The notes under the pieces: generated by a model | Told to the model about the DNA's origin: nothing | The model's database searches: none | The model's input: only the letters and a program-made list of their open reading frames with translations | Shown: piece after piece, positions 17,564 through 26,106 of the stretch | Layout: each line of letters starts with the position of its first letter | How positions within the stretch are numbered: position 1 is the first letter of the stretch | Translations under genes and position numbers: made by a program | Assembly: GCF_016801775.1 (NCBI RefSeq) | Contig: NZ_CP069004.1 | Location: forward strand, 1,612,001 to 1,676,000 | Reading direction: 5' to 3' | Length of the DNA: 64,000 nt | From: Sulfitobacter mediterraneus | GTDB lineage: Bacteria; Pseudomonadota; Alphaproteobacteria; Rhodobacterales; Rhodobacteraceae

Positions 17564-17998
17564 CTAATTTGTCACCCAATCCATACCTGCAGCATTGCGG
17601 GTATAGGTCAAACACCCGTTCTTCCCCTCAAAAGTGATCATCTGATAGGGGTATTGCTGGGTGTTCTGGCTGTCCGTCTCAAAGGTTGCACAAACTTCAA
17701 AGCTGTCCGGGCCGGATCGGGTGAACCTGTACTCTGCATCGGTGGCCGGATCGCGGGCATCCGGCTTGCGCCGGTGCCCATGGCAGCGTTCGGGGTTGAT
17801 CTGCGGATCGCTGTCTCCAAATGCCAAATCAACGGGAAGGTTGCAGCGGTAATATTCCCCCAGTCTGCGCAGATCCTGTGCCCGCTTGGAATCATTCTTC
17901 TCCATCCTGGCGAATCCCGGACCGCCAACCACCATCAGCGCGGCAATCACTGCGCCGCAGACAAGCGCCGCAGAGGCGACAAACAAAAGCCTGTTCAC
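17564..17998 (-). CDS. Hypothetical exported or membrane-anchored protein
   Basis: 144 residues, family not recognised. It starts with GTG, overlapping the upstream DUF5671 stop by four bases (GTGA). An N-terminal hydrophobic segment (LLFVASAALVCGAVIAALMVV, about 4-24) acts as a signal anchor, followed by a short periplasmic domain with four cysteines (YYRCNLP, ERCHG, EVCATFE, NGCLTY), which could form disulfides. The context suggests it works with the DUF5671 membrane protein. Confidence 0.7.
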   Translation of the reverse strand: MNRLLFVASAALVCGAVIAALMVVGGPGFARMEKNDSKRAQDLRRLGEYYRCNLPVDLAFGDSDPQINPERCHGHRRKPDARDPATDAEYRFTRSGPDSFEVCATFETDSQNTQQYPYQMITFEGKNGCLTYTRNAAGMDWVTN

Positions 17999-18615
17999 GC
18001 CGCGTCCCCTTTGCGGATATCCCCGAGATAATAAACAAAAATTAATCCGGAGACTGCGCCGACAACCAGCGCTTTGGCCAAGAACTGCAAAGTGAAATCG
18101 CCGCTGAGGAAGGCGTAGATCACCGACACCAGATCACCCAGCAACACGCCGGACGCGCCCAGCAAGGTCAGATAGGTCATCCAGCGCCGGATCACAGATC
18201 GATACAGCGCCGGATCCGCCGCCAGTTTGCTGCGTTCCCGCGCGGTCAGCCAAAGGTAGGTGGGCGCTGTCACCACGAGAACTGCAATTGCCCAGCGGAT
18301 TCCATGGCTGCTGCGGTAGCCCGCATCGTCAAAGGCCAGATCGATCAGGTGGTTCAGCAAAAGCACCAGATGGATGGCACCAAACAGCAAGACCCCGAAC
18401 ATCAGGGCGTAGATAAAGAAATCCCGTGCCGACACGGTGGATTGCGGCCTTGGCACCGGCGGCGCGAAGGGGGTGTCAGCCCATGCGCTCAAGGCATCTG
18501 ACACCTCTGATGCGCTCCAGCCTGAGGCCGTCAGGGCCGCTGCAATCTCATCGCGGCTTTTGCCCGCGCTCAGTGCATCGCGGGTAAAGCGGGAAAGCTC
18601 CTTACTGACAGCCAT
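17995..18615 (-). CDS. DUF5671 membrane protein
   Basis: 206 residues. The soluble N-terminal 50 residues (LSRFTRDALSAGKSRDEIAA...GWSASEVSDAL) look like a UBA-like or SHOCT-like helical hairpin, then five hydrophobic segments begin at about 63 (DFFIYALMFGVLLFGAIHLV). The family is DUF5671; function is unknown. It lies five bases upstream of the tadA stop region on the same strand and is coupled to the downstream small anchored protein by a GTGA overlap. Confidence 0.78.
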   Translation of the reverse strand: MAVSKELSRFTRDALSAGKSRDEIAAALTASGWSASEVSDALSAWADTPFAPPVPRPQSTVSARDFFIYALMFGVLLFGAIHLVLLLNHLIDLAFDDAGYRSSHGIRWAIAVLVVTAPTYLWLTARERSKLAADPALYRSVIRRWMTYLTLLGASGVLLGDLVSVIYAFLSGDFTLQFLAKALVVGAVSGLIFVYYLGDIRKGDAA

Positions 18616-18620
18616 ACCAA

Positions 18621-19076
18621 TTAACCTTTTCTTTTTGCTTCAAAAAACTCTTTCAACATGGTCTCCGCCGCCGCACCATCAATGCCGTCAAACACCTCCG
18701 GAACATGATGACATTGCGGATGGGAAAACACCCGTGCCCCCTGCGCGACCCCACCCGATTTGGGATCGGAGGCACCGTAATACAACCGGGCCACCCGTGC
18801 CGCCGATATCGCGGCGGCGCACATCGGGCATGGCTCAAGCGTCACGTAAAGCGCATGGCCCGGCAGCCGTTCCGACCCTGCCGCCGCACAGGCCGCACGG
18901 ATCGCCAGCACCTCCGCATGGGCGGTCGGATCGTTCAATTCGCGGGTGCGGTTGCCTGCCTGCGCCACAACCTGCCCTCCTGGATCGACGACAACTGCGC
19001 CCACCGGCACCTCGCCGCGTGCACCAGCGGCGGCCGCTTCGGCCAGGGCGGCCTGCATGTGGGATCGAAACACCAT
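18621..19076 (-). CDS. tadA: tRNA adenosine(34) deaminase TadA
   Basis: Converts A34 to inosine in tRNA-Arg(ACG). 151 residues of the cytidine-deaminase fold. Zinc site and proton shuttle: HAE at 53-55 (H53, E55) and PCPMC at 82-86 (C83, C86). The C-terminal helix KEFFEAKRKG is characteristic. A later Met (MQAALAEAAA) is an alternative start. Divergent from the pseudouridine synthase gene with a 62-base gap. Confidence 0.95.
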   Translation of the reverse strand: MVFRSHMQAALAEAAAAGARGEVPVGAVVVDPGGQVVAQAGNRTRELNDPTAHAEVLAIRAACAAAGSERLPGHALYVTLEPCPMCAAAISAARVARLYYGASDPKSGGVAQGARVFSHPQCHHVPEVFDGIDGAAAETMLKEFFEAKRKG

Positions 19077-19138
19077 CCCTTTTCATGCCCGCAATTGCCG
19101 CCCTTTCGCAACCCGCACAAACAGGGTAAGCGGGCGGC

Positions 19139-19984
19139 ATGACAGACAATGCCCCTAAAGAGACCCCGAAAGGCGACCGGATCGCCAAAGTTCTGGCCCG
19201 TGCCGGTGTCGCCTCCCGCCGCGAGGCGGAGCGCATGATCGAGGCTGGCCGTGTACGCGTGAACGGGGAACAGATCCTGTCCCCCGCACTGAACGTGACC
19301 GAAAGCGACACCATCATGGTCGATGGCAACCCCGTGTCAGAACCCGAGCCGCCGCGCATGTGGATGTATCACAAGCCCACCGGGCTGGTGACCAGTGATC
19401 GCGACGAAAAGGGCCGCGAAACGATTTACGACAAGATGCCCGAAGACATGCCGCGTGTGATGTCGGTGGGGCGGCTTGATATCAATTCCGAAGGGCTTTT
19501 GCTGTTGACCAATGATGGGGGCATCAAACGCAAGCTGGAATTGCCCAGCACCGGCTGGTTGCGCCGCTACCGCGTGCGGGTCAACGGGCGGCCCAGCGAC
19601 GAAGCGTTGGAGCCCTTGCGCAAGGGCATCACCATCGAGGGCGAACGGTTTCAGCCGATGACTGTGACGCTGGACCGGCAGCAGGGCGCAAATGCCTGGC
19701 TGACCGTGGGTCTGCGCGAGGGCAAAAACCGCGAGATCCGCCGTGCGATGGAAGCCGTGAACCTCAGCGTGAACCGCCTGATCCGCATCAGCTATGGGCC
19801 TTTTCAGCTGGGCGAGCTGAAATCCGGCGAGGTCGAAGAGGTCCGCCGCAAGATCGTGCGCGATCAATTGGGACTTGAGATCGAAGATCCCAGCGGCACC
19901 GCGCAGAAAAAACCGAAGGCGGTCCAGAGGTTCTCAAAACGCCGCAGCAGCATGGCCGGAAAACCGGGCAAACCGCGCCGTTGA
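19139..19984 (+). CDS. 23S rRNA pseudouridine synthase, RsuA/RluB family
   Basis: 281 residues. An S4 RNA-binding domain lies at about 14-60 (RIAKVLARAGVASRREAERM), followed by the catalytic domain with the family motif GRLDINSEGLLLLTNDG carrying catalytic D114. Members isomerise a single uridine in 23S rRNA (RluB, position 2605) or 16S rRNA (RsuA). The basic C-terminal tail fits RluB better. The start ATG is the only one compatible with the S4 domain. Confidence 0.9.
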   Translation: MTDNAPKETPKGDRIAKVLARAGVASRREAERMIEAGRVRVNGEQILSPALNVTESDTIMVDGNPVSEPEPPRMWMYHKPTGLVTSDRDEKGRETIYDKMPEDMPRVMSVGRLDINSEGLLLLTNDGGIKRKLELPSTGWLRRYRVRVNGRPSDEALEPLRKGITIEGERFQPMTVTLDRQQGANAWLTVGLREGKNREIRRAMEAVNLSVNRLIRISYGPFQLGELKSGEVEEVRRKIVRDQLGLEIEDPSGTAQKKPKAVQRFSKRRSSMAGKPGKPRR

Positions 19985-20009
19985 ATTAGGGCGACGGCGC
20001 CGCCGGGCA

Positions 20010-21266
20010 TTACCACGCCGCCTCAGGCTCTCCCGTTTCGGCGGGCAACAACGGCCCGGCAGGTTTCAAACGCGCTTCGCCCAGTCGCGGATGCAGGCGC
20101 CCCGCGATGCCCCAAGCGACAAAGCTGGCCGCCCCTGCAGCCACAAAGATACCAGAAATCGGCGCGGCCAGCAGGATCAGCCATGCAATTCCCGGTGTCG
20201 CAATGCCCGACACATCACGGAACGAGGAATAGATCGCCGACATCTCGGTCCGCTCGGACGGCTTGACCGCCATCAGGAACGGCAGGCCCGCGCAAATATC
20301 CAGCAAGATCAAAAAGAAACTCCCACAAAACAGCAGCGCAATCGTGGCCAGCGGCAGACCAGCGACAAAGCCGCCCAGCGCGAAAAGCAACCCACAGGCC
20401 ATGAAACCGGTGCGAACAGAACGGCGGATCGACCCCGCCTGCATCCAGCGCAACATGACCGGCGAGAGGAACAGCGCCGCATTGGTCAGCGACAACAATA
20501 TCCCGCCCAGCTGATCCCCCAGGCCATTTTCCACAGCGAAAATAGGCAAGTACACCACATAGGCCCACCAACCACAGGACCGGATTACCGCAAATAGCCA
20601 ACCCGCGATCAGCCTTGGCTGCTCAAAAAAGCGCCCCAGAAACGACAGCGGATTGGGCGGCGCCTTGCGCGCCCGCGTGATCAGCTTGCCATTGCCAAGC
20701 CGCATATAGAGGAACACCGCGAGCATCAAAGCCGCGGCAATGGCGGAAACGATGAAAGGCGCAGGCTGCCAAAAGCTCCAAAGCACAACGCCCAGCACCG
20801 GGCCAAGGGTCCAGCCCAAAGCCGAATAGAACATGCGCAATGTCTCGCATTTGCCAAGTTCCACCCGTGCAATGTAGTCCAGCACATAGGCGTTGAAGCA
20901 GACAAATGTTGTCACGGTCGCCAGCGAGTTCAGCACCAAGGACGCCACGATCATCTCGGGCTGGCCTGTCATCGCCAGCCCGGCCGAAACAACAAAGCCA
21001 AACGCCCCCACCCCATACATCCAGCGCCGCGGCACAAATCTGTTCAGGAAGGGCACCAGCAGCCCAACAAGCAGCGACACCACGCCGATGCAAAAGTAGA
21101 TCGAGCTGATCAGCGCGGCATCTTTCAGCGCATTGTAAATCGCCACGGGATAGACAGAGATCAAAATCCCTCTCGCAACGGCTTCACACCCCGCCAGCAT
21201 CGCAAACCCTCTTACAGAGGGGGCTGGCGCGTGGCGGATCCATTCGGGAATACGGCGTTCGAACAT
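20010..21266 (-). CDS. Major facilitator superfamily transporter
   Basis: 418 residues, twelve predicted membrane helices, inner membrane. The N-terminal half has FLNRFVPRRWMYGVGAFGFV (loop 2-3 with the MFS basic pattern) and the C-terminal half begins after a central loop with GNGKLITRARKAPPNP. Substrate is not evident. Start ATG at 21266 just inside a long intergenic inverted repeat. Confidence 0.85.
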   Translation of the reverse strand: MFERRIPEWIRHAPAPSVRGFAMLAGCEAVARGILISVYPVAIYNALKDAALISSIYFCIGVVSLLVGLLVPFLNRFVPRRWMYGVGAFGFVVSAGLAMTGQPEMIVASLVLNSLATVTTFVCFNAYVLDYIARVELGKCETLRMFYSALGWTLGPVLGVVLWSFWQPAPFIVSAIAAALMLAVFLYMRLGNGKLITRARKAPPNPLSFLGRFFEQPRLIAGWLFAVIRSCGWWAYVVYLPIFAVENGLGDQLGGILLSLTNAALFLSPVMLRWMQAGSIRRSVRTGFMACGLLFALGGFVAGLPLATIALLFCGSFFLILLDICAGLPFLMAVKPSERTEMSAIYSSFRDVSGIATPGIAWLILLAAPISGIFVAAGAASFVAWGIAGRLHPRLGEARLKPAGPLLPAETGEPEAAW

Positions 21267-21590
21267 AAGAAAAACTCACCCCATGTTTTTTTGCCAACTT
21301 GACTGAGAATCCCTGTTTTTCTGTTCGACCTGCGACACCAAAGCGCGATCACGATGTCGCAAAACCTGTTTGGCGTGCAGCGCAGGGTTGATCCCATGGG
21401 TGAGTTTTGGATGGTTTTTCCCCGTCACAGATCATTCACAATCGGAGGGTAAACCCCTATATAATCGATATAAATCAGGCAGACGCCCGGCTAGCCTTGG
21501 CATGCCTGTCGGCCGCTGGTCTTTGCGCAAGGGCGCATCGTCTGGCACGGTGTTCATGTTGCGCCTATGTTGGCAGTACGGGGGAAAATT
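21267..21590. other. Divergent regulatory region with long inverted repeat
   Basis: A 324-base gap between the MFS gene and the TelA operon. AAAACTCACC-C-CATG at 21271-21285 is complementary, apart from one extra base, to CATGGGTGAGTTTT at 21395-21408. A TATAAT box at 21460-21465 with a weak TTCACA 19 bases upstream is a candidate promoter for the plus-strand operon. No gene was found in the gap. Confidence 0.5.
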
Positions 21591-21821
21591 GTGGCACGGC
21601 TCTTGCTGATCGTATTGTTTGTTGTGGTGATCGTTGCCATTGGCGCGATAATGCTATCAATCTGGAATGCGGCCACGGCCCCTCGGTCTTCTGGGCCGTC
21701 AAGGGGCAACGCGGGAATAAAGGATATGCACATGGGGTCAGGGTCCGTTCGAAGAATGGCATATGTTGCGTTGATCGTGGTGCTGTTTGGCGTCACCAGC
21801 GGCTGGCTTGGGGGGCTTTGA
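21591..21821 (+). CDS. Small two-helix membrane protein
   Basis: 76 residues, family not recognised. Two hydrophobic segments: about 2-22 (ARLLLIVLFVVVIVAIGAIM) and about 56-75 (MAYVALIVVLFGVTSGWLGG), joined by a polar loop with SSGPSRG. The GTG at 21591 is favoured because GGGGGA stands five bases upstream; an in-frame ATG at 21567 has no ribosome site. Stop and the next start (XpaC-like) are separated by three bases, so it heads the operon and is probably a membrane partner of that protein. Confidence 0.6.
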   Translation: MARLLLIVLFVVVIVAIGAIMLSIWNAATAPRSSGPSRGNAGIKDMHMGSGSVRRMAYVALIVVLFGVTSGWLGGL

Positions 21822-21824
21822 TCC

Positions 21825-22709
21825 ATGGCCAAACGCTTTGGCGGAAAATACAGCCCCGATGGGCAGGTCGCGCCGGACAGCACGCCGCGCAAACGTATTG
21901 AAGTGGACCCCGCAGGTGGGCGCTCGAACGTACTGTTTGCCCCGGCGATTGTGCTGGTTTTTACTTCATTGAATGACGGCGCCACCAGTCTGGCGCTGGG
22001 TCTGGCGGGGGCGGCCAGCCTGATCCTTGGCGCATGGCTGCTGCGTGAGGGGTTGCGCGCCGAGGCGGAGTTCAACAGCCGCAAGGTGGCCCGCAAACCA
22101 GCCATTCCCCGGAAATTACTGGCCGCTGCCGCCGCTGGCCTTGGCGCGGCATTGGCGGTTCTGGCCCATCAGGACGGCAGCTTGGCCATCCTAGCGCCGC
22201 TGCTGTTTGGCGGCTGCACCGCCGCGCTGCACCTGACGGCCTTTGGCCTTGATCCGATGAAAAGCAAAGGCATGGAAGGCATCGACACCTTTCAGCAAGA
22301 CCGCGTGGCCCGCGTGGTGGATGAGGCCGAGAAGCTGCTCGCCGGGATGAGCGATGCCATGGCCCGCGCCGGAGACCGCGCCGCAGCCAAGCGTCTGGAG
22401 GTTTTTCAGGACACGGCACGCGAACTGATCCGCACAGTCGAAGAAGATCCGCGCGACCTGACAGCCGCGCGCAAATATCTGTCGGTTTATCTGCGCGGTG
22501 CCCGCGATGCGACGGCGAAATTCGCCGATATCTATAGCCGATCACAGGACGATCAGGCCCGCGCCGATTACCTTGCGCTGCTTGATGATCTTGACCGAAA
22601 CTTTGCCGCCCGCACACGCAAATCCCTGCTCGAAGATCGCAGCGATCTGACCGTAGAGATCGACGTGCTGCGCGAACGGTTGTCCCGCGAAGGGGTCCGG
22701 CTGGACTGA
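21825..22709 (+). CDS. XpaC-like protein (5-bromo-4-chloroindolyl phosphate hydrolysis family)
   Basis: 294 residues. Three to four hydrophobic segments between about 37 and 140 (LFAPAIVLVF, SLALGLAGAASLILGAWLL, LLAAAAAGLGAALAVL, LAILAPLLFGGCTAAL), then a long cytoplasmic helical domain to the end with VDEAEKLLAGMSDAM and DLTAARKYLSVYLRGA. The family name comes from a B. subtilis phenotype and does not describe a known reaction. XpaC genes are regularly next to TelA genes, exactly as here, which suggests the two act as a pair in membrane or stress physiology. Confidence 0.85.
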   Translation: MAKRFGGKYSPDGQVAPDSTPRKRIEVDPAGGRSNVLFAPAIVLVFTSLNDGATSLALGLAGAASLILGAWLLREGLRAEAEFNSRKVARKPAIPRKLLAAAAAGLGAALAVLAHQDGSLAILAPLLFGGCTAALHLTAFGLDPMKSKGMEGIDTFQQDRVARVVDEAEKLLAGMSDAMARAGDRAAAKRLEVFQDTARELIRTVEEDPRDLTAARKYLSVYLRGARDATAKFADIYSRSQDDQARADYLALLDDLDRNFAARTRKSLLEDRSDLTVEIDVLRERLSREGVRLD

Positions 22710-22745
22710 CTTTGCCCTGCAAAACGCATGAAGGAAACTTGATAT

Positions 22746-23942
22746 ATGTCTGAAACTGTTCGTGAAAAAGCCAATCAATCTCTCGCCATGGTGGAAGAAG
22801 TGACCGCTGTTGTCTTGCCCGAACCAGCGGCAGCCAATGCAGTTGTGCCACTGGAAAAGGCCAACAAGACCCAAAGTGCCGAGATCAAGCGTCGCATGGC
22901 CGAGATCGATATGGAAGACACGCAATCCATCGTTTCTTTCGGGTCTGCCGCGCAGGCCGAGTTGCAGGAAATCAGCCAGGCGATGCTGGCCGATGTGCGC
23001 AACAAGGACGTCGGCCCCGCAGGTGACAGCCTGCGCAATATTGTCAGCACAATTCGTGGCTTCTCAGTCTCGGAACTCGACGTGCGCCGCAAGCGCAGCT
23101 GGTGGGAAAAACTGTTGGGCAAGGCCGCGCCCTTTGCCAAGTTCACCGCGCAATTCGAAAAGGTCCAAGGCCAGATTGACCGGATCACCGATAATCTGCT
23201 GAGCCATGAGCATACCCTGCTCAAAGACATCAAATCGCTTGATATGCTTTATGAAAAAACGCTGCAGTTCTACGATGAGCTGGCGCTCTATATCGCGGCA
23301 GGCGAGGCAAAGCTGGCCGATCTCGACGCCACCGTAATCCCTGCCAAAGAGGCCGAAGTCAGCAAAGCCGCCGAAGCCGATCAGGTGATGGTCGCACAGG
23401 AATTGCGCGACATGCGGGCCGCACGGGATGATCTGGAACGCCGGGTGCATGATCTGAAGCTGACCCGTCAGGTCACCATGCAATCCCTGCCCTCCATCCG
23501 GCTGGTGCAGGAAAACGACAAGTCGCTGGTGACCAAGATCAACTCTACGCTGGTCAACACCGTGCCGCTGTGGGAAACGCAGCTGGCACAGGCCGTCACC
23601 ATCCAACGCTCTGCCGAAGCGGCCAGCGCGGTACGCGAGGCCAATGACCTGACCAATGAACTACTGACCTCAAACGCGAAAAACCTGCGCGAAAGCAACA
23701 AGATGATCCGCCAGGAGATGGAACGCGGTGTGTTTGACATCGAAGCGGTGAAACAGGCCAACGCCGATCTGATTGGCACCATCGAAGAAAGCCTGCAAAT
23801 TGCCGACGAAGGCAAAGCCAAACGCGCCGCCGCTGAAAAGGAATTGCAGGAGATGGAAGCGAAACTGCGCGATACGCTGGCCGCAGCCAAGGCCAAGAAG
23901 ACCGGCCTGGGCGATACCGCTGGCGGCGCGGTTCCGGGGTAG
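22746..23942 (+). CDS. TelA-like toxic anion resistance protein
   Basis: 398 residues, mostly long helices, family TelA (tellurite-resistance associated). The conserved middle is present: RRKRSWWEKLLGKAAPFAKF near 115-135, then LLSHEHTLLKDIKSLDMLYE near 155-175 and YDELALYIAAGEAKL. Long C-terminal coiled coil with EREVFDIEAVK-type repeats and an Ala/Lys-rich end (ATLAAAKAKKTG). No enzymatic residue is known; the protein is thought to act in envelope stress. It follows the XpaC-like gene by 36 bases and leads the DUF2927 gene by seven. Confidence 0.9.
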   Translation: MSETVREKANQSLAMVEEVTAVVLPEPAAANAVVPLEKANKTQSAEIKRRMAEIDMEDTQSIVSFGSAAQAELQEISQAMLADVRNKDVGPAGDSLRNIVSTIRGFSVSELDVRRKRSWWEKLLGKAAPFAKFTAQFEKVQGQIDRITDNLLSHEHTLLKDIKSLDMLYEKTLQFYDELALYIAAGEAKLADLDATVIPAKEAEVSKAAEADQVMVAQELRDMRAARDDLERRVHDLKLTRQVTMQSLPSIRLVQENDKSLVTKINSTLVNTVPLWETQLAQAVTIQRSAEAASAVREANDLTNELLTSNAKNLRESNKMIRQEMERGVFDIEAVKQANADLIGTIEESLQIADEGKAKRAAAEKELQEMEAKLRDTLAAAKAKKTGLGDTAGGAVPG

Positions 23943-23949
23943 GTACTTG

Positions 23950-24906
23950 ATGACGGCAGGCATTCTTCAGCGCATGACGCGCATTGGGGGGGCGGGCATG
24001 TTGTCCGCCGCCCTTGCCGCGTGCAATCTGATTGCGCCCGTCGAGCCTTCGCTGAAACCGCAGGCGCGGCCTGCCGCCCTGCCCGCGCCGGTGGTGGCCA
24101 AACCCACCTCTCAAAGAAGCGCGATGCTGCGCAGCTATCTCAATCAGGTGCAGACCGCACAATTGACCCAAGGGTTGCTGCGCCGCGACGGCGGCGGCGC
24201 TGACACCCCCTTTACCGCCGATATGCTGGCCCGCAACTTTGAAAAAATCGCCTTTTTCAACGAATACGACGGCAACTTCTCCGGCCGGGGCGGCCAAAGC
24301 CCCCTGCGCCGCTGGGATATGCCGGTCCGGATGGACGTCATCTTTGGCGCCGGGGTGCCGCCATCGCAGCGCGCTGGCGACGCCTATGACGTGCGCCGCT
24401 ATGCAAACAGGCTGGCGCGGATCACCGGCCATCCGATTTCCACCTCCGGAACGCCGAATTTCCTGGTGATCATCGCCTCTGAGGACGACCGCGCCGAGGC
24501 GTTGGTGGAGGCCGCAACGCGGGTGCGCGGAATCACCGCAAACAGTCTGCGGGCGTTGCGCAACATGCGCCGTGACACCTATTGCGCCGTGGCCGCCTAT
24601 GCCGCCGGGCCGGATGCCAACACCTATACCGCCGCTGTCGCGATCATTCGGGCCGAAAACCCCGATCTGCTGCGCCTCAGCTGCATCCACGAAGAGCTGG
24701 CCCAAGGTCTTGGCCTTGCCAATGACAGCCCGGCCGCGCGGCCTTCGATCTTTAACGACGACGACGAATTTGCGCTGCTCACGGGCCATGACGAACTGCT
24801 GCTCAAGATGCTATACGATCCGCGCCTGCGCCCCGGCATGAGCGCCGCCGAAGCGGCGCCGATCACCCGTATCATCGCACGCGAACTGACCGGCGGGCCG
24901 TTGTGA
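23950..24906 (+). CDS. DUF2927 lipoprotein
   Basis: 318 residues. The start at 23950 yields a signal sequence with a lipobox (ALAAC, Cys25), so an envelope lipoprotein is predicted. The DUF2927 domain fills about 85-310. It contains HEELAQGLGL (H247-L256), a pattern like the zincin HExxHxxG but with Gln at the second metal position, followed by NDDDEF. A degenerate or unusual metallopeptidase fold is therefore possible; no activity is proven. It sits seven bases after the TelA gene. Confidence 0.82.
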   Translation: MTAGILQRMTRIGGAGMLSAALAACNLIAPVEPSLKPQARPAALPAPVVAKPTSQRSAMLRSYLNQVQTAQLTQGLLRRDGGGADTPFTADMLARNFEKIAFFNEYDGNFSGRGGQSPLRRWDMPVRMDVIFGAGVPPSQRAGDAYDVRRYANRLARITGHPISTSGTPNFLVIIASEDDRAEALVEAATRVRGITANSLRALRNMRRDTYCAVAAYAAGPDANTYTAAVAIIRAENPDLLRLSCIHEELAQGLGLANDSPAARPSIFNDDDEFALLTGHDELLLKMLYDPRLRPGMSAAEAAPITRIIARELTGGPL

Positions 24907-24941
24907 GCCTTCCCATTTCTGACCAATAAAGGACCAACCTC

Positions 24942-26063
24942 ATGGGTATTTTCGATTTCCTTTCCGGCGAATTCATTGATGTCATTCATTGGGTGGATGA
25001 CAGCCGCGACACCATGGTTTGGCGGTTTGAGCGTGAAGGCCATGAGATCAAATACGGGGCCAAGCTGACCGTGCGCGAGGGGCAAGCGGCGGTTTTTGTG
25101 CATGAAGGGCAATTGGCGGATGTCTTTACCCCCGGCCTGTACATGCTTGAAACCAACAACATGCCGGTGATGACCACGCTGCAGCACTGGGATCACGGTT
25201 TCAAAAGCCCGTTCAAATCCGAGATTTATTACGTCAACACCACCCGGTTCAACGATCTCAAATGGGGCACCAAGAACCCGATCATCGTGCGCGATCCCGA
25301 ATTTGGCCCTGTGCGCCTGCGCGCCTATGGCACCTATTCCGTAAGGGTCAGCGATCCGGCGCGGTTCCTGACCGAGATCGTCGGCACCGATGGCGAGTTT
25401 ACGATGGACGAGATCAGCTATCAGATCCGCAATATTATCGTGCAGGAATTTTCCCGCACCATCGCCCGCGCCCAGATCCCGGTTCTGGACATGGCCGCGA
25501 ATACCCGCGAGCTGAGCAAGCTGGTCGGCACCGAGATCGCGGCGCAACTGGCGGAATACGGGCTGGCCATGCCGGAGCTGTATATCGAAAACATCTCCCT
25601 GCCGCCCGCGGTTGAGGATGTGCTGGACAAACGATCCTCCATGGGGGTGATCGGCAATCTGAACGAATACATGCAGTTTCAGGCCGCTGAGGCATTGGGC
25701 CGTGATGGTGGGGGTGCGGCAGCCATTCAAGCGGGTCTGGGTGCAGGTCTGGGTATGCAGATCGGCCAGGCCGCTGCGCAGGCCGGGCCATGGGGCGCAC
25801 GCCCACAGGTGGCTGCGGCCCCCGCCACCGCCCATATCCCGCCCCCGCCGCCACCTGTCGAACATGTCTGGCACATCGCGGTGGACGGTGAGACCACGGG
25901 ACCATTTTCCAAAGCCGCGATGGGGCGCAAGGCCGCCGACGGCAGTCTTTCGCGTGAAACCTACGTTTGGACCCCCGGTCAGGATGGATGGCAACGGGCC
26001 GAAGACGTGGCCGAACTGGCCCAGCTTTTTACCGTATTGCCACCGCCCCCGCCGGGCGCGTGA
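24942..26063 (+). CDS. SPFH-domain protein with C-terminal GYF_2 domain
   Basis: 373 residues, related to the YdjI/virion-core SPFH family. SPFH domain at about 35-230 (GAKLTVREGQAAVFVHEGQL ... PELYIENISLPPAVEDVLDK), Gly/Ala linker with GLGAGLGMQIGQAAAQ, proline-rich stretch near 300 and a GYF_2-type module at about 308-363 (VWHIAVDGETTGPFSKAAM). GYF_2 modules bind proline-rich or membrane-protein partners. No membrane helix; probably peripheral. In B. subtilis a YdjI SPFH protein works with a zinc-ribbon YdjG in anchoring PspA, and a zinc-ribbon protein is also encoded two genes downstream here. Confidence 0.88.
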   Translation: MGIFDFLSGEFIDVIHWVDDSRDTMVWRFEREGHEIKYGAKLTVREGQAAVFVHEGQLADVFTPGLYMLETNNMPVMTTLQHWDHGFKSPFKSEIYYVNTTRFNDLKWGTKNPIIVRDPEFGPVRLRAYGTYSVRVSDPARFLTEIVGTDGEFTMDEISYQIRNIIVQEFSRTIARAQIPVLDMAANTRELSKLVGTEIAAQLAEYGLAMPELYIENISLPPAVEDVLDKRSSMGVIGNLNEYMQFQAAEALGRDGGGAAAIQAGLGAGLGMQIGQAAAQAGPWGARPQVAAAPATAHIPPPPPPVEHVWHIAVDGETTGPFSKAAMGRKAADGSLSRETYVWTPGQDGWQRAEDVAELAQLFTVLPPPPPGA

Positions 26064-26106
26064 CGAAGGCGCGAAACTTTTGCGCGGTGTTGTCCGTGGC
26101 TGTGCC

